Assembly: GCF_002902905.1 (NCBI RefSeq)
Contig: NZ_CP026124.1
Location: forward strand, 4,464,001 to 4,528,000
DNA: 64,000 nt
Direction of reading: 5' to 3'
From: Achromobacter sp. AONIH1
GTDB lineage: Bacteria; Pseudomonadota; Gammaproteobacteria; Burkholderiales; Burkholderiaceae_B
Both the position numbers and the translations under genes were made by a program. Under the pieces are notes generated by a model. The model did no database searches. It was not told the DNA's origin and saw nothing but the letters and a program-made list of their open reading frames with translations. This document shows, in pieces, positions 10,179 through 19,972 of this stretch; the first letter of the stretch is position 1; each line of letters begins with the position of its first letter.

Positions 10179-11393
10179 TTAGCCGCGGCCAGCGTAGCTG
10201 CCGCAAACCGTCGTGTTGCCGATGTTCAGGTTCTTGGCATCGCCCGTCACGAAGGTGTTGAGGATCGCGTCGCGCGTATCCTGGCTCAGCGCGACCAGCA
10301 GGTGGTCGCCCGGCAGCAGGTTGCCGGCGTCGTAGTGCTTCGTCAGGAAGTCCTTGACGTCGTTGGCGACAGCAGCGCTGGTGTAGCACTGGCTCAGCAC
10401 CAGGTTGGTGGGGCCGGCGATCGGATAACCCTTGGTCGGGTTGACCGACGCACGGATCCAGTTGAACGGGTTGCCGGCGTTGTTCACGTCGTTCCAGCCA
10501 GTCGCGGCCGGATTCGTGACGGTGGGAGCCGAGCCCGGCAGGCCGCCGGAACCCGAGTTCTGCAGCGCCAGGTTGACGTCGTCGGCGGTCGGGCTGTAGA
10601 CGACATTGTCATTCGAGTTGCGCAGATTGGCCTGCTTCAGCGTGCCGGTGTAGGCCGGATCGGGGCTGAGGTAGGTGATGGCGGAAGTCTGGCCGCCGAT
10701 CACGGTCGCCACGCCGCCGCTGCCGTTGGCCGGCAGGAAGGTGGCGGGCGGGGTGTTCGACGGGAATTCCTGGGCGAAGGTGCTCTTGCCCGAGAAGGCC
10801 ACGTTCGAATCGGCGCCGCACACGGCTTGCAGATGGCGGGTCAGCAGTTCGGTGGTGCCGCTGCTGTCGCTGCGGTACACGACCTTGAAGTCGTTCAGAT
10901 TGGCGGGGACGGTCACGCCGACCTGGCTCCACTTGGTGAACTTGCCCGAGAAGATGCCGCAGACCTGGGCCTTGTTCAGCGTGATGACGCCCGTCGGACC
11001 CTTGTAGGAAACCGTCACCGGGGTGGCGACCGAGGGAATCTGGATCAGCGGACCGTGGCCCACCGGGTTGCCGATCTTGCCCAGGCCGGTCGTCAGGTAG
11101 TCGTTGATCTGCGTTTGCGTCAGGATGGAATCGCTGCCGATCCAGTGCACCACACCCGAGCTGCCGAAGCCGGTGGCGTTGTTCGTCAGGAAAGCGGTCT
11201 TGCCCGCGCCGCTGCCCACGCCCTTGTAAGGCTTGAAGCTCGCTTCGGGGAAGTTGGTGATTTCGTCGTTGTACAGCTTCTCGGGCAGCGTGGCGCCGCC
11301 GGAAACCACGACCTGCTGCGCCAGCGCGGCGCCCGACAGGGCCATCAGGCCGACCGCCGACAGAACGGCGACCAGGGAATTGCGGTTGAACAT
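10179..11393 (-). CDS. PstS-like phosphate-binding protein, secreted (DING/LapA-type candidate)
   Basis: The 404-residue protein starts at ATG 11393, preceded by AAGGAG. It has a Sec signal peptide cleaved after ALA (residue 25). The mature part starts with VVVSGGATLPEKLY and carries a YRSDSSGTTELL loop, the phosphate-binding RSDxSGTT signature of PstS family proteins. It is longer than a typical PstS (about 345 residues), and no pstCAB permease genes follow, so it may not feed an ABC importer. It lies directly downstream of a type II secretion operon, next to a giant exoprotein and behind a PHO-like element. This suggests a phosphate-starvation-induced exported phosphate binder or phosphatase, like the DING/LapA proteins secreted by the Hxc system. 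A free-standing periplasmic PstS is the alternative. Confidence 0.8.
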   Translation of the reverse strand: MFNRNSLVAVLSAVGLMALSGAALAQQVVVSGGATLPEKLYNDEITNFPEASFKPYKGVGSGAGKTAFLTNNATGFGSSGVVHWIGSDSILTQTQINDYLTTGLGKIGNPVGHGPLIQIPSVATPVTVSYKGPTGVITLNKAQVCGIFSGKFTKWSQVGVTVPANLNDFKVVYRSDSSGTTELLTRHLQAVCGADSNVAFSGKSTFAQEFPSNTPPATFLPANGSGGVATVIGGQTSAITYLSPDPAYTGTLKQANLRNSNDNVVYSPTADDVNLALQNSGSGGLPGSAPTVTNPAATGWNDVNNAGNPFNWIRASVNPTKGYPIAGPTNLVLSQCYTSAAVANDVKDFLTKHYDAGNLLPGDHLLVALSQDTRDAILNTFVTGDAKNLNIGNTTVCGSYAGRG

Positions 11394-11506
11394 GTCTTGC
11401 TCCTTGCACTCGTTTCGGAGAGAACTGCCAGTGGAGAAAAGAACGGATGAATCCAAGAACGCACCCTGCGGCTACGGAGAGAAAAGCCTGCCTGACGCGT
11501 TGAAGT

Positions 11507-11560
11507 CATGATGCGCAAGCGAGGTGACAGGGCCGGGAAAAAAGGTGTGGAGTCGGGTAA
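11507..11560 (-). promoter_or_regulatory. Shared promoter element, copy B, with PHO-box-like half-site
   Basis: This is the second copy of the element at 9985-10038, with a core of 28/29 identity at 11525-11553. On the minus strand it contains CCTTTTTTCCCGGC then CTGTCAC, with a weak second unit 11 bp on (CTTGCGC). It ends 113 bp upstream of the PstS-like ATG, nearly the same distance as copy A from its gene. Confidence 0.6.
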
Positions 11561-11582
11561 GAATGTGGGGATAAGCCCGCCC

Positions 11583-12788
11583 TCACCCAACCATCTGATT
11601 GATCTCCATGATCGGCAGCATCACCGCCAGCACGATCACCAGCACCACCGCGCCCATGGTCAGGATCATGATCGGCTCCAGCAAGGCCGTCATCGCCATC
11701 GCCCGCCGCTCGATATCCGACGACAGCGTCTGCGCCGCCCGGTCCAGCATGCGCGACAGCGTGCCGGTCTTCTCGCCGCTGGACACCAGATGGCACAGCA
11801 GCGGCGGGAACACTTTCTGCTGCCGCAGCGCCGCGCCCAGGCCCGAACCGCCTTCGATGCGCGCAGTGGCGTCGAGCACGGCGCGGCGCAGGCATTCGTT
11901 GCCCAGCGTCTGGCGCGCCGCTTCCAGGCCGCGCAGCAGCGGCACGCCGGCGTCTGACAGGATGGCCAGCGTGGACGCGAAGCGCGCGGTGTTCACGCCC
12001 AGCGCGAAGCGCCCGATCATCGGCAGGCGCAGCACGCGCGCATGCCAGGCCAGCCGGGCGGCCTCGGCGCGCTGTGTCCAGCGCCAGAGGCCGAACAGCA
12101 GGACCAGGACCAGCGCGTTCAGCGCGCCCCATTGGCGCACGTATTCGCTGGCGGCCAGCATCGCCTGGGTGATGAAGGGCAGCTCCTGCCGCGCCTGCGA
12201 GAAGGCGCTGACCACCTGCGGCACCACGTAGGCCAGCAGGAAGATGACGATGCAGATCGAGACGCAGCCGACGATGGCCGGATAGATGAAGGCGGTCAGC
12301 ACCTTGGAGCGCAGCGCGTTGCGTTCCTCGATGTAGTCGGCCAGCCGTTCCATGATGCGCGCCAGGTCGCCGGAGTCCTCGCCGGCCTTGATCAGCGCGC
12401 GATAGATGGGCGGAAAGTCGCGCGGGCGCGCGGACAGCGTATCGGAAAAGCGCTGGCCGCCGCGTACATCGGCGCGCACGGCGGTGAAGGTATCGGTGAT
12501 GTGTTTTTTCTCGGCCTGTTCGACGGTGGCGGTCAGCGCGGCTTCCAGCGGCAGGCCGGCGGCCAGCAGGCTGGCGAGCTGGCGGGTGGCCCAGGCCAGG
12601 TCGCTGTCGGACAGCCTGGGGCCGAACAGCTCGATCTGGCCGCGCCTGGCGGCGGCCTCGCGCAGTTCCAGCGCGGTCAGGCCCTGCGCGCGCAGCTGGG
12701 CGCGCGCCGAGCGCGCCGAGTCGGCCACCAGCGTGCCGCGCTGGATGGCGCCCTGTGCGTCGGCGGCCTCGAAACGGAAATTCGCCAT
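11583..12788 (-). CDS. gspF: Type II secretion inner-membrane platform protein GspF
   Basis: The 401-residue protein begins MANFRFEAADAQG and shows the two T2SSF repeats of the family. The first contains GLPLEAAL and GEDSGDLARIM, and the second contains SGEKTGTLSRML. Three membrane segments are visible: one around residues 160-190 (IVGCVSICIVIFLLAYVV), one near residue 220, and one at the C-terminus. GspF is the polytopic platform protein that couples the GspE ATPase to pseudopilus assembly. It is the last gene of the gspGKLMDEF operon, 10 bp after gspE, and the PstS-like gene follows with its own promoter. Confidence 0.95.
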   Translation of the reverse strand: MANFRFEAADAQGAIQRGTLVADSARSARAQLRAQGLTALELREAAARRGQIELFGPRLSDSDLAWATRQLASLLAAGLPLEAALTATVEQAEKKHITDTFTAVRADVRGGQRFSDTLSARPRDFPPIYRALIKAGEDSGDLARIMERLADYIEERNALRSKVLTAFIYPAIVGCVSICIVIFLLAYVVPQVVSAFSQARQELPFITQAMLAASEYVRQWGALNALVLVLLFGLWRWTQRAEAARLAWHARVLRLPMIGRFALGVNTARFASTLAILSDAGVPLLRGLEAARQTLGNECLRRAVLDATARIEGGSGLGAALRQQKVFPPLLCHLVSSGEKTGTLSRMLDRAAQTLSSDIERRAMAMTALLEPIMILTMGAVVLVIVLAVMLPIMEINQMVG

Positions 12789-12798
12789 GGTCTCTCCC

Positions 12799-14250
12799 CT
12801 ACCCGTCCCGCGTCACGCGGATGATTTCTTCGGGCGCGGTCTGGCCGTCGCGGACCCAGCGCTCGCCATCCTCGCGCATCACCTTCATGCCGGAGCGTTG
12901 CGCGGCCACGCGCAGCTGCTGTTCACCCGCGCCTTCGTGGATCAGGCGGCGCTGCTCATCGTCGATGACGTACAGCTCGTGGATGCCGGTGCGGCCGCGA
13001 TAGCCGGTGTGGTTGCAGGCCGGACAGCCCACCGGCAGGAAATGGCCACCCTCGGGCGCGGGCCGCTTGCAATCCGGGCACAGTCGGCGCACCAGGCGCT
13101 GGGCCAGCACGCCCAGCAGCGACGAGGCCAGCAGGAAGGGCTCGACGCCCATGTCGGTCAGGCGGGTCAGCGCCGAGACCGAGTCGTTGGTATGCAGCGT
13201 GGCCAGCACCAGGTGGCCGGTGAGCGAAGCCTGCACCGCGATCTGGGCGGTCTCCAGGTCGCGGATCTCGCCGATCATGATGACGTCGGGGTCTTGCCGC
13301 AGGATGGCGCGCAGCGCCACGGCGAAGCTCATGTCGATCTTGGCGTTGACCTGGATCTGGCTGATGCCTGGCAGGTCGTATTCCACCGGATCCTCGACGG
13401 TCAGCACGTTGCTGGTGGCGGCGTCGATCTGGCCCAGCGCGGCGTACAGCGTGGTGGTCTTGCCGCTGCCGGTCGGGCCGGTCACGAGCACGATGCCGTG
13501 CGGCTGGTGCACCAGGCGGTCCAGTTCCGCCAGCACGCCGGGCGCCATGCCCAGGCGTTCGAGCTTGAGGCGCCCGGCTTCCTTGTCCAGCAGTCGCAGC
13601 ACGGCGCGCTCACCATGCCCGGTCGGCACCGTGGACACGCGAATGTCGATGGGCCGGCCGCCCACGCGCAGCGCGATGCGGCCGTCCTGCGGCAGGCGTT
13701 TCTCGGCGATGTCCAGGTGGGCCATGATCTTGATGCGCGAGATCAGCGCCGAGTGCAGCGCCTTGCGCGGGCTGACCACGTCGCGCAGGCCGCCGTCGAC
13801 GCGGTAGCGCACCACCGAATGCGTCTCGAATGGCTCGATGTGGATGTCGCTGGCGCCGTCGCGCGCGGCCTGGGTGAACAAGGCGTTGATCATGCGGATG
13901 ACGGGCGCGTCGTCCTGGGCGTCGAGCAGGTCCGTGACTTCCGGCATCTCGTGCATCAACCGGTCCAGGTCAACCTCGTTCTCGGCCGCGCCGACCACGG
14001 CGGCGGCATCGCCGGCGTCGGCGTAGGCCGCCGTCAGCAGGGACTCCAGTTCGGCGTCGGCGGCCTGGCGCAGCGGCACCGGGCCATGGCGGCGGCGCAC
14101 TTCGGTGATGGCCCAGGAAGGCGTCAGCGGGCTGACGACCAGTTCGTCGCCATCACCCGCGCGGCGCAGCAAGGCCCGCTGCGCGCGCGCCCAGGCATAG
14201 GGCAGGCGCGTCCCGGCGCCTGGCGCGGCTTCGCCGGCGGGCGCGCTCAT
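12799..14250 (-). CDS. gspE: Type II secretion ATPase GspE
   Basis: The 483-residue cytoplasmic ATPase powers pseudopilus extension. The Walker A loop [10 protein letters not shown], the Asp box TVEDPVEY, Walker [10 protein letters not shown] and the His box TLHTND are all intact. A tetracysteine zinc motif (CPDC, then CPAC) follows, as in GspE/PilB family members. The N-terminal region is fairly short, which may reflect a reduced GspL-interacting domain. Its ATG overlaps the gspD stop by 4 bp, so the two are translationally coupled. Confidence 0.95.
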   Translation of the reverse strand: MSAPAGEAAPGAGTRLPYAWARAQRALLRRAGDGDELVVSPLTPSWAITEVRRRHGPVPLRQAADAELESLLTAAYADAGDAAAVVGAAENEVDLDRLMHEMPEVTDLLDAQDDAPVIRMINALFTQAARDGASDIHIEPFETHSVVRYRVDGGLRDVVSPRKALHSALISRIKIMAHLDIAEKRLPQDGRIALRVGGRPIDIRVSTVPTGHGERAVLRLLDKEAGRLKLERLGMAPGVLAELDRLVHQPHGIVLVTGPTGSGKTTTLYAALGQIDAATSNVLTVEDPVEYDLPGISQIQVNAKIDMSFAVALRAILRQDPDVIMIGEIRDLETAQIAVQASLTGHLVLATLHTNDSVSALTRLTDMGVEPFLLASSLLGVLAQRLVRRLCPDCKRPAPEGGHFLPVGCPACNHTGYRGRTGIHELYVIDDEQRRLIHEGAGEQQLRVAAQRSGMKVMREDGERWVRDGQTAPEEIIRVTRDG

Positions 14251-17081
14251 AGGCCCAGCACCATCTCGGGCTGGTAGCCCAGCTCGCGCAGCAGCTGCAA
14301 CGCGGTGTCCACCGAGCGCTGGTCGCGCGGCACGCTGGCGCGCACCACGTAACTCTGCCCGCCCGGTCCGGACAGGGTGTAGGCCTTCAGGCCGCTGACC
14401 TGCACGCGCCGGGAGACCGCCGTCGCCTCGGCTTCCGTGGCCACGTCGGCGAACTGCAGCACGGTGTTCCTGGCATCCGGCTGACCGTAAAGCGCGGCGG
14501 GATCGCTGGCGACGGTCAGGCCGGCCGGCAGGCGCGTGCGCACCTCGGTGCGCTCATCGGCCGGGCTCTTGACGGCGGCCAGCTGCCTCGGCTCGGTCGT
14601 GCCCTGCGTGGCGGGCGGCTCCCGGCGCAGGGTCTGCTCCAGCGAACCGGCGCGGAAGTCATAGGGCTGCCCCGCCACCGGCACGCCGGCCGGCGGCAGC
14701 ACCGGCGCCCGCATGTCGGGCAGCAGCGGATGGTCCGCCGGCTGCACCTGGCTCTGCACGCGCCGCATGTAGTTGTAGCGGCTCTGGGTCAGCCCCATGC
14801 CGCCAGCCGAGTCGCGCACCACGTAGGGGCGCAGGAACACCATCAGGTTGGTCTTGCTGCGCCCGCGCGTGTCATAGCGGAACAGACTGCCCAGTACCGG
14901 GATGGAGCCCAGCACCGGCACCTGGTCCCGGCTGTTCGTGACGCTGTCTTCCAGCAGGCCGCCCAGCACCATGATCTGGCCGTCGTCCAACAGCACGCTG
15001 GTGTCCATGGCGCGCTTGTTGGTGACCAGCCCGGCCGCGACATCGGCCGTCCTGTCGATGCTGCTGACTTCCTGGTAGATGTCCAGCTTGACCGTGCCGC
15101 CCTCGGATATCTGCGGCCGGATGTTGAGCTTCAGGCCGATGTCCTCGCGCTGGATGGTCTGGAAGGGATTGCTGTTGGTGCTGCCGGGCGTGATGTACTG
15201 GCCGCTGACGAAGGGCACGGTCTTGCCCACCATGATGGAGGCCGGCTCGTTGTCCAGGGTCAGCAGGTTCGGCGTGGACAGCACGTTGCTGCCTCCCTTG
15301 GTCTGCATCGCGCGCGCCAGCACGCCCAGGTTGGCGACCTCGCCAACGCCGGGAATGTTGATGGTGCCCGAGATCACGCCGATGCTCAGGCCGCCCTTGG
15401 GCAAGGCCTGGATGGAATTCTTCCCGCCAGGCGTGAAGGTGTCCTTGCCGAAGTTCGCGCCGCCGAACACGCGGCCGCCGCCGGCCAGCCACTGAATGCC
15501 CAGCTCCGCGCCGTCGTTTTCCGTGATCTCCACGATCAGGCTTTCCACCAGCACCTGGGCGCGGCGCTGATCCAGCAGGTCGATCACCTTGCGCAGGCTG
15601 CGGTACATGGGCTCGGGCGCCGAAATGATCAGCGTGTTGGTGGTGGCGTCGGCGTTCACCGTGACGCCATTGGCCGAGAATGCGGAGCCGTCCTGCCCCT
15701 TGCGGCCGGTGGTGCCGGGTCCGAGCGCGTCCGTGCCCCGGCCGTTGTAGCCGCTACGGGCGCCGGCACCCGTGCCGTTGTTCTGCCCGGCGCCGGAAGC
15801 GCTGGCGCCAGACGTATTCGCCTGCTGGCCGTTGGCATTGCCCGAGCTGTTGCCCAGGCCGCCGCCGAAGGCCCCGCCCGGCCCCAGCGCGGCGCGCGCG
15901 GCGGCATCGCCGCCAGCGCCGCCGCCGTCGCTCTCTCCGGTCAGGACACCGCGCAGCACGCGGGCCAGATGCGTGGCCTGGGCGTTGCGCAGGTAGACCA
16001 CATGCAGGTTGTCCGGGTCCGTCTGCGAGCTGTCCAGCTGGCGGATCAGGTCGCGCGCCAGCTTGGCGCGACCGGGGCTGCCAGAGCGCACGATGACGCT
16101 GTTGGCGCGCGGGTCGGCCACCACGACGACGCGCTGGCTCGGATCCTCGTTGCGCTGAGCGTCCAGCAATTCCGAGGCCATGCCTGCGATGTCCACGGCG
16201 ATGCCCTGCCGCACCTTGACGACTTCGGTGACCAGCGACGAGGGATTGTCGATGCTGGCGATGATGCGGCCGATGCGGTCCAGGTTGTCGGCGTAGTCGG
16301 TGATGACCAGCGTGTTGTTGGCCGGATAGGCCGTGATGCTGTTGCTGGGCGCGATCATGGGGCGCAGCACCGGCACCAGCGCGGTCGCGTTCTCATAGCT
16401 CAGGCGGAAGGTCCGCGTGACCACGCCGCCGCCCGCCGGCGCGTCGGCGCTTTGCACCGGCCCGCCCTGCAGCTTGGCGTCGGCTTCCGGCATCACCCGG
16501 GTGCCGCCGGCCACGTCGACCGCCGCGTAGCCCTGCATGCGCAGCGCGCCCAGCAGCATGCCGTAGGCGGCGTCGGGCGCGACCGGCCCCTGCGACACCA
16601 GCGTCAGCGTGCCCTTGACGCGCGGGTCGACCAGGAACTGCTTGCCGGTGAATTTGGCCAGCACGCGCAGCACGGCGGGAATGTCGGCGTCGACGAAGTT
16701 CAGCAGCACGCCCTCCTGCGCGGCGGCGGCGGGTTTGCCCGGCGGGACGTTGGCCGCCGGAGTATCGCTGGTCTTCTGCCCGGCGTCGGCCTGCGCCGAC
16801 AGCGGCGCGGCGCGCTTGTCGCCGCCCACGGCGCGCGATGCCTGCGCGGTGCGCAAGGGCTGCGCCCGCGCGGCCTCGGGCGCCGGCGTCGCCCTGGCCT
16901 GCGCGGTGGGCGCCAGCGTCATGGCCAGCGGTGGCAAGCCATCCAGCCCCGTCTGCGGCGCGTCGGCGCGTCGGCCGCCGTCCGGCGTCGAGCAACCGGC
17001 AAGCGCAGCCAGTACGGCCATGCTCACGACCTTGCGCCGGGCCGTCGTGCGGGCGGCTTGCGGCAAGCGATACTGCGTCAC
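14247..17081 (-). CDS. gspD: Type II secretion secretin GspD, lipoprotein type with C-terminal SPOR-like region
   Basis: I place the start at GTG 17081, five bases after the gspM stop, with GAGAGG upstream. The N-terminus then carries a lipobox LAGC (Cys30), so this is a candidate liposecretin like HxcQ that could reach the outer membrane without a GspS pilotin. N0-N3 repeats are followed by the secretin core, with [15 protein letters not shown] near residue 740. A Gly/Asn/Gln/Ser-rich insert of about 80 residues lies near residues 395-475, inside the N-domain region. The last 70 residues (about 870-944) resemble a SPOR domain, which normally binds denuded peptidoglycan and is unusual in secretins. 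The protein is long for the family at 944 residues, mainly because of these two additions. Confidence 0.93.
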   Translation of the reverse strand: MTQYRLPQAARTTARRKVVSMAVLAALAGCSTPDGGRRADAPQTGLDGLPPLAMTLAPTAQARATPAPEAARAQPLRTAQASRAVGGDKRAAPLSAQADAGQKTSDTPAANVPPGKPAAAAQEGVLLNFVDADIPAVLRVLAKFTGKQFLVDPRVKGTLTLVSQGPVAPDAAYGMLLGALRMQGYAAVDVAGGTRVMPEADAKLQGGPVQSADAPAGGGVVTRTFRLSYENATALVPVLRPMIAPSNSITAYPANNTLVITDYADNLDRIGRIIASIDNPSSLVTEVVKVRQGIAVDIAGMASELLDAQRNEDPSQRVVVVADPRANSVIVRSGSPGRAKLARDLIRQLDSSQTDPDNLHVVYLRNAQATHLARVLRGVLTGESDGGGAGGDAAARAALGPGGAFGGGLGNSSGNANGQQANTSGASASGAGQNNGTGAGARSGYNGRGTDALGPGTTGRKGQDGSAFSANGVTVNADATTNTLIISAPEPMYRSLRKVIDLLDQRRAQVLVESLIVEITENDGAELGIQWLAGGGRVFGGANFGKDTFTPGGKNSIQALPKGGLSIGVISGTINIPGVGEVANLGVLARAMQTKGGSNVLSTPNLLTLDNEPASIMVGKTVPFVSGQYITPGSTNSNPFQTIQREDIGLKLNIRPQISEGGTVKLDIYQEVSSIDRTADVAAGLVTNKRAMDTSVLLDDGQIMVLGGLLEDSVTNSRDQVPVLGSIPVLGSLFRYDTRGRSKTNLMVFLRPYVVRDSAGGMGLTQSRYNYMRRVQSQVQPADHPLLPDMRAPVLPPAGVPVAGQPYDFRAGSLEQTLRREPPATQGTTEPRQLAAVKSPADERTEVRTRLPAGLTVASDPAALYGQPDARNTVLQFADVATEAEATAVSRRVQVSGLKAYTLSGPGGQSYVVRASVPRDQRSVDTALQLLRELGYQPEMVLGL

Positions 17082-17085
17082 TGTG

Positions 17086-17718
17086 TTACCTCTCGTTCCG
17101 GGTGGCGGGGGACAACTCGATGGATGCGCGGTACTGATCCAGAAGCGACATCCCGGTTGGCGACACGGCGCCCTTGCCCGGCACTTCGAGCACCGTAACG
17201 GCCGGCCTGGACCCGGCGGCGGCGGGCGCATCGATGCGGCGCAAGTCGATCCGGTCCGGCCGCAGCGACAGACGCCCAGGCTGCGTCAGCAGCCAGCGCA
17301 ACAAGGGTTCGGCCCGCGCGTCATCCAGGCTCAGGCGCCAGCGGCCATCCTGGCCGGGCGCCGTCACGTCGGCCTGCAAACCGGCCTGCTCCAGGCCGAG
17401 GCGCAGCGACGCTTCCGTCGCCGGGCCGCGCGCGGTTTGCTCACGAGGCGCGCTGGCCAGCAATGTTTCCAGCTCGATGCTCAAGCCGCGCAGGCGCGTC
17501 AGTTCGGCGCGCGCGCGCTCGGCCCTGGCCAGCGCAGGCTCGATCAGCGCCAGCCAGCACAGCGCGGCCAGCGCCAGCAGGGCGCAGCCGGCCAGCATGC
17601 GGCGCTCGCGCGGCGCCAGTCCGAGCCAATAATTCCCGGCGCGCGCGCGCCAGTCCGCGATGCGCTTGCGCCCTGCCGCGAACGGCGCCGCCGCCAGGGG
17701 CCGGAACGCGAAGCTCAT
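17086..17718 (-). CDS. gspM: Type II secretion protein GspM
   Basis: The 210-residue bitopic inner-membrane protein has one transmembrane segment (ALLALAALCWLALI, near residues 45-60) and a periplasmic ferredoxin-like tail ending in ATRNER. The LAPRERRML sequence just before the membrane helix is typical of GspM. GspM dimerises with GspL in the assembly platform. Its ATG overlaps the gspL stop by 4 bp and gspD starts 5 bp after its stop, so it is inside the operon. Confidence 0.85.
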   Translation of the reverse strand: MSFAFRPLAAAPFAAGRKRIADWRARAGNYWLGLAPRERRMLAGCALLALAALCWLALIEPALARAERARAELTRLRGLSIELETLLASAPREQTARGPATEASLRLGLEQAGLQADVTAPGQDGRWRLSLDDARAEPLLRWLLTQPGRLSLRPDRIDLRRIDAPAAAGSRPAVTVLEVPGKGAVSPTGMSLLDQYRASIELSPATRNER

Positions 17719-19004
17719 GAGCGGCTCGCGGGTGCCGCGCCCTGTGGCGGCGCGCGGCGCAGGCGCCAGCCGCCGGCTTGCGGCTCGACGGATACGCCGT
17801 CCTTGGCCGCCGCCTTGATCCAGTCCGGCGTGCCCCCTTCCGGCGCCGGGTCACGGCGCGCGCCGGGCGCCATCTCCACATCCAACGCGCCGTCCGCATA
17901 GCGCAAGCCGGCCACTTCGCCGGTGGCGAAGGCCAGATGCTGCGTGGCTGCGCCCAACAGGAACGCGAACTCCGATTGCCCGGGACCGCCTTGCAACTGC
18001 TGGCGGACCTGGCGCAAGGGATCGGTCACGCGGGCCAGGGCGGGGAACGCCTGTTGCACACGGCCATGCACGTGCGCGCGCAGTTCGGCGACGCCGTGTT
18101 CAAGGCGCCAGGCCTGCAACTGCAGGCCGCCGATCCACACCGTGGCGGCGATGGCGGCCCATTTGATGGCGCCGCGCCACGATCCGGCCACGGCGCTCGC
18201 GCGGCGGGCCAGCGCTACATTCCAGCCTGGTGCGACATCGGCGCCAGCCTCGATCTCGCGGCCCTGTTCAGCGGGCATGTCATGGGGCCACCAGGGCGGA
18301 ATCCCGCCGATCCAGACGATCCGCGCCGGTCTGGCGGTCTCCAGCGCGCGCAAAAGGGCCTGCACACCGGGGATGTCGGCTCCCGACGCGCCCACGCCCG
18401 GCTTGTCAGCGCCGGCGGCATGCCCGCCCACGGAGTCCATGGCGCCTGTATCCGCGCGGGAAACATCCCCGGAAGGCACGTCCGCGCGCGCGATCGCATG
18501 GATCTCCACGTGATCGGAGCCGGCGCGCAGCGCTACCCAATCGTCTCCCTGCATCAAGGTCCAGCCGTCGGGTGTGCGCGGCAGCCATAGCGGCAGCGGC
18601 GCAAGAGCCGCTGCCGTCAGGCCGCAACCTTCCATCAGCGCCTGCGCCCGTTCCGCCTGTTCGCGGGCGATCCAGGCCAGGCAGACATTCCCGTCCGCGG
18701 CGCGCGCGCCATGGGCCACCAGCAGCGCGTCGGCGTCGCCCAGGGCCAGCAGTTCCACCGCGCCCGCCGCCGCCACTTTCAAGCGCGCGGGCGTCAGCGG
18801 CGGCAAGAGCGCGGCGGCCAGCGCCATGTCCTCCGGCTGCACGAAGGCGGTCACGCGCGCGCCCCGGTGCAAGCCCGCCAGCTCGGCAAGGCTGCGCGGC
18901 GTGGCCGATCGCAGCCAGGTCTTGCCCTCGCGCAGCGCATAGGGCAGCGGCGTGTCGGCAGAGAGCAGGCGCAAGGCCGGCAACAGGACGCGGATCTCCG
19001 GCAT
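17715..19004 (-). CDS. gspL: Type II secretion protein GspL
   Basis: The 429-residue protein starts MPEIRVLLP at ATG 19004, which overlaps the gspK stop by one base. The large cytoplasmic N-terminal part is the actin-like domain that recruits GspE. A membrane segment (WAAIAATVWIGGLQLQAW) lies near residue 310 and is followed by a coiled region and a periplasmic ferredoxin-like domain. A Gly/Ala/Asp-rich stretch near residues 185-215 looks like a poorly conserved insertion. Sequence conservation is low, as usual in this family, so the call rests partly on operon position between gspK and gspM. Confidence 0.85.
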   Translation of the reverse strand: MPEIRVLLPALRLLSADTPLPYALREGKTWLRSATPRSLAELAGLHRGARVTAFVQPEDMALAAALLPPLTPARLKVAAAGAVELLALGDADALLVAHGARAADGNVCLAWIAREQAERAQALMEGCGLTAAALAPLPLWLPRTPDGWTLMQGDDWVALRAGSDHVEIHAIARADVPSGDVSRADTGAMDSVGGHAAGADKPGVGASGADIPGVQALLRALETARPARIVWIGGIPPWWPHDMPAEQGREIEAGADVAPGWNVALARRASAVAGSWRGAIKWAAIAATVWIGGLQLQAWRLEHGVAELRAHVHGRVQQAFPALARVTDPLRQVRQQLQGGPGQSEFAFLLGAATQHLAFATGEVAGLRYADGALDVEMAPGARRDPAPEGGTPDWIKAAAKDGVSVEPQAGGWRLRRAPPQGAAPASRS

Positions 19005-19972
19005 CAGGCGCCTTCTCTCGACCAGAGCACCTCGGGCCACGGCTTCGCGCCGCGCGCCAGCAGCGCCTGGAACGGCACCAGCGCCGACCCCAGCCGCGCG
19101 GCGCCAGCGAGCCGGAACCAGTTGCTCTGCACGGCCACGCGCGCCGGATTGCCCTGTTGCCCGGGCAGGTTCAACCTGTTGGCGAAATCGCCCTCCGTGG
19201 CGAACCACATGCCGGCATCGCGCTGGGCGACCAGCGCCTTCGCCTGCTCCAGCGACAGGTCGGGCACGCGGGCGGCGATCACTTCGGCCCGGGCGGTGTT
19301 CACGTTGACCAGGGTGACACGCGGCAATACCGTGACATAGGGCCGCAGGCGCGCGACGACACCGGCGTCCACGCCCGGCGCGCCGGCAAGCTCATCCAGG
19401 CTGCGCGGAAATGGCGCCAGGTTGGGCCGCCCGGCTTCACCCGGCCGGGCCGAAGCCGCGCCGTCGCCAGCTTTATGCGGCGGCGGCAATGACGCCAGCA
19501 TGCGCTGCGCCAGGGCGTCCGCGACCTCCGGCCGCAGCCCCAGCGATTGGCACAGGCGGGCCAGCTCCTCGACGCCGTCCTGATACAGCTTGCCCTCGAA
19601 GACCAGATTGCGCAGGTTGAGCTTGCCCTGCTCGTCTTCCAGGCGGCCCAGGAACACCGGCTGGCCGCCGGCCGTGGCCGCGAGCCGCGCATCGGTGATG
19701 GGCGCGGCCCAGGGCGCGTCGCCGCGCGTGGTGGCGTTGCGCTCGCCATCCTCCTTGATCAGACGCAGGGCCAGGTTCAGGCCGCCGCGCAGCAGCGCCT
19801 GGGCCTGGGCGCGGTTCTGCGCGGCCTGCACCCCGCGCAGGAAGGCGTCCTGGCGTTGCAGCAGCGAGGCGGTGATCATGGTCACCGCCGCCACCACCAG
19901 CAAGGCGCTGATGACGGCCATGCCTTGCTGCCGGACGCGGCGCTCAGAGCTGCCAGGAACCGATGTCGGCAT
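19004..19972 (-). CDS. gspK: Type II secretion minor pseudopilin GspK
   Basis: From the ATG at 19972 the protein has 322 residues. It carries a prepilin-peptidase site after RQQG (residue 17) followed by MAVISALLVVAAV. The +5 residue is Ser instead of Glu, and the lack of Glu5 is a recognised GspK trait. The large globular domain contains EDEQGKLNLRNL and VNVNTARAEVI, both typical of GspK. GspK caps the pseudopilus tip, normally in complex with GspI and GspJ, and neither is encoded here. The start overlaps gspG by 29 bp. A later ATG at 19921 is too close to the cleavage site to be likely. Confidence 0.88.
   Translation of the reverse strand: MPTSVPGSSERRVRQQGMAVISALLVVAAVTMITASLLQRQDAFLRGVQAAQNRAQAQALLRGGLNLALRLIKEDGERNATTRGDAPWAAPITDARLAATAGGQPVFLGRLEDEQGKLNLRNLVFEGKLYQDGVEELARLCQSLGLRPEVADALAQRMLASLPPPHKAGDGAASARPGEAGRPNLAPFPRSLDELAGAPGVDAGVVARLRPYVTVLPRVTLVNVNTARAEVIAARVPDLSLEQAKALVAQRDAGMWFATEGDFANRLNLPGQQGNPARVAVQSNWFRLAGAARLGSALVPFQALLARGAKPWPEVLWSREGA

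Noticed and set aside
14730..17198. An 822-codon plus-strand frame opposite gspD
   Set aside because: Low-complexity His/Arg/Gln/Ala composition, no ribosome binding site and no recognisable domain. GspD on the other strand is certain.
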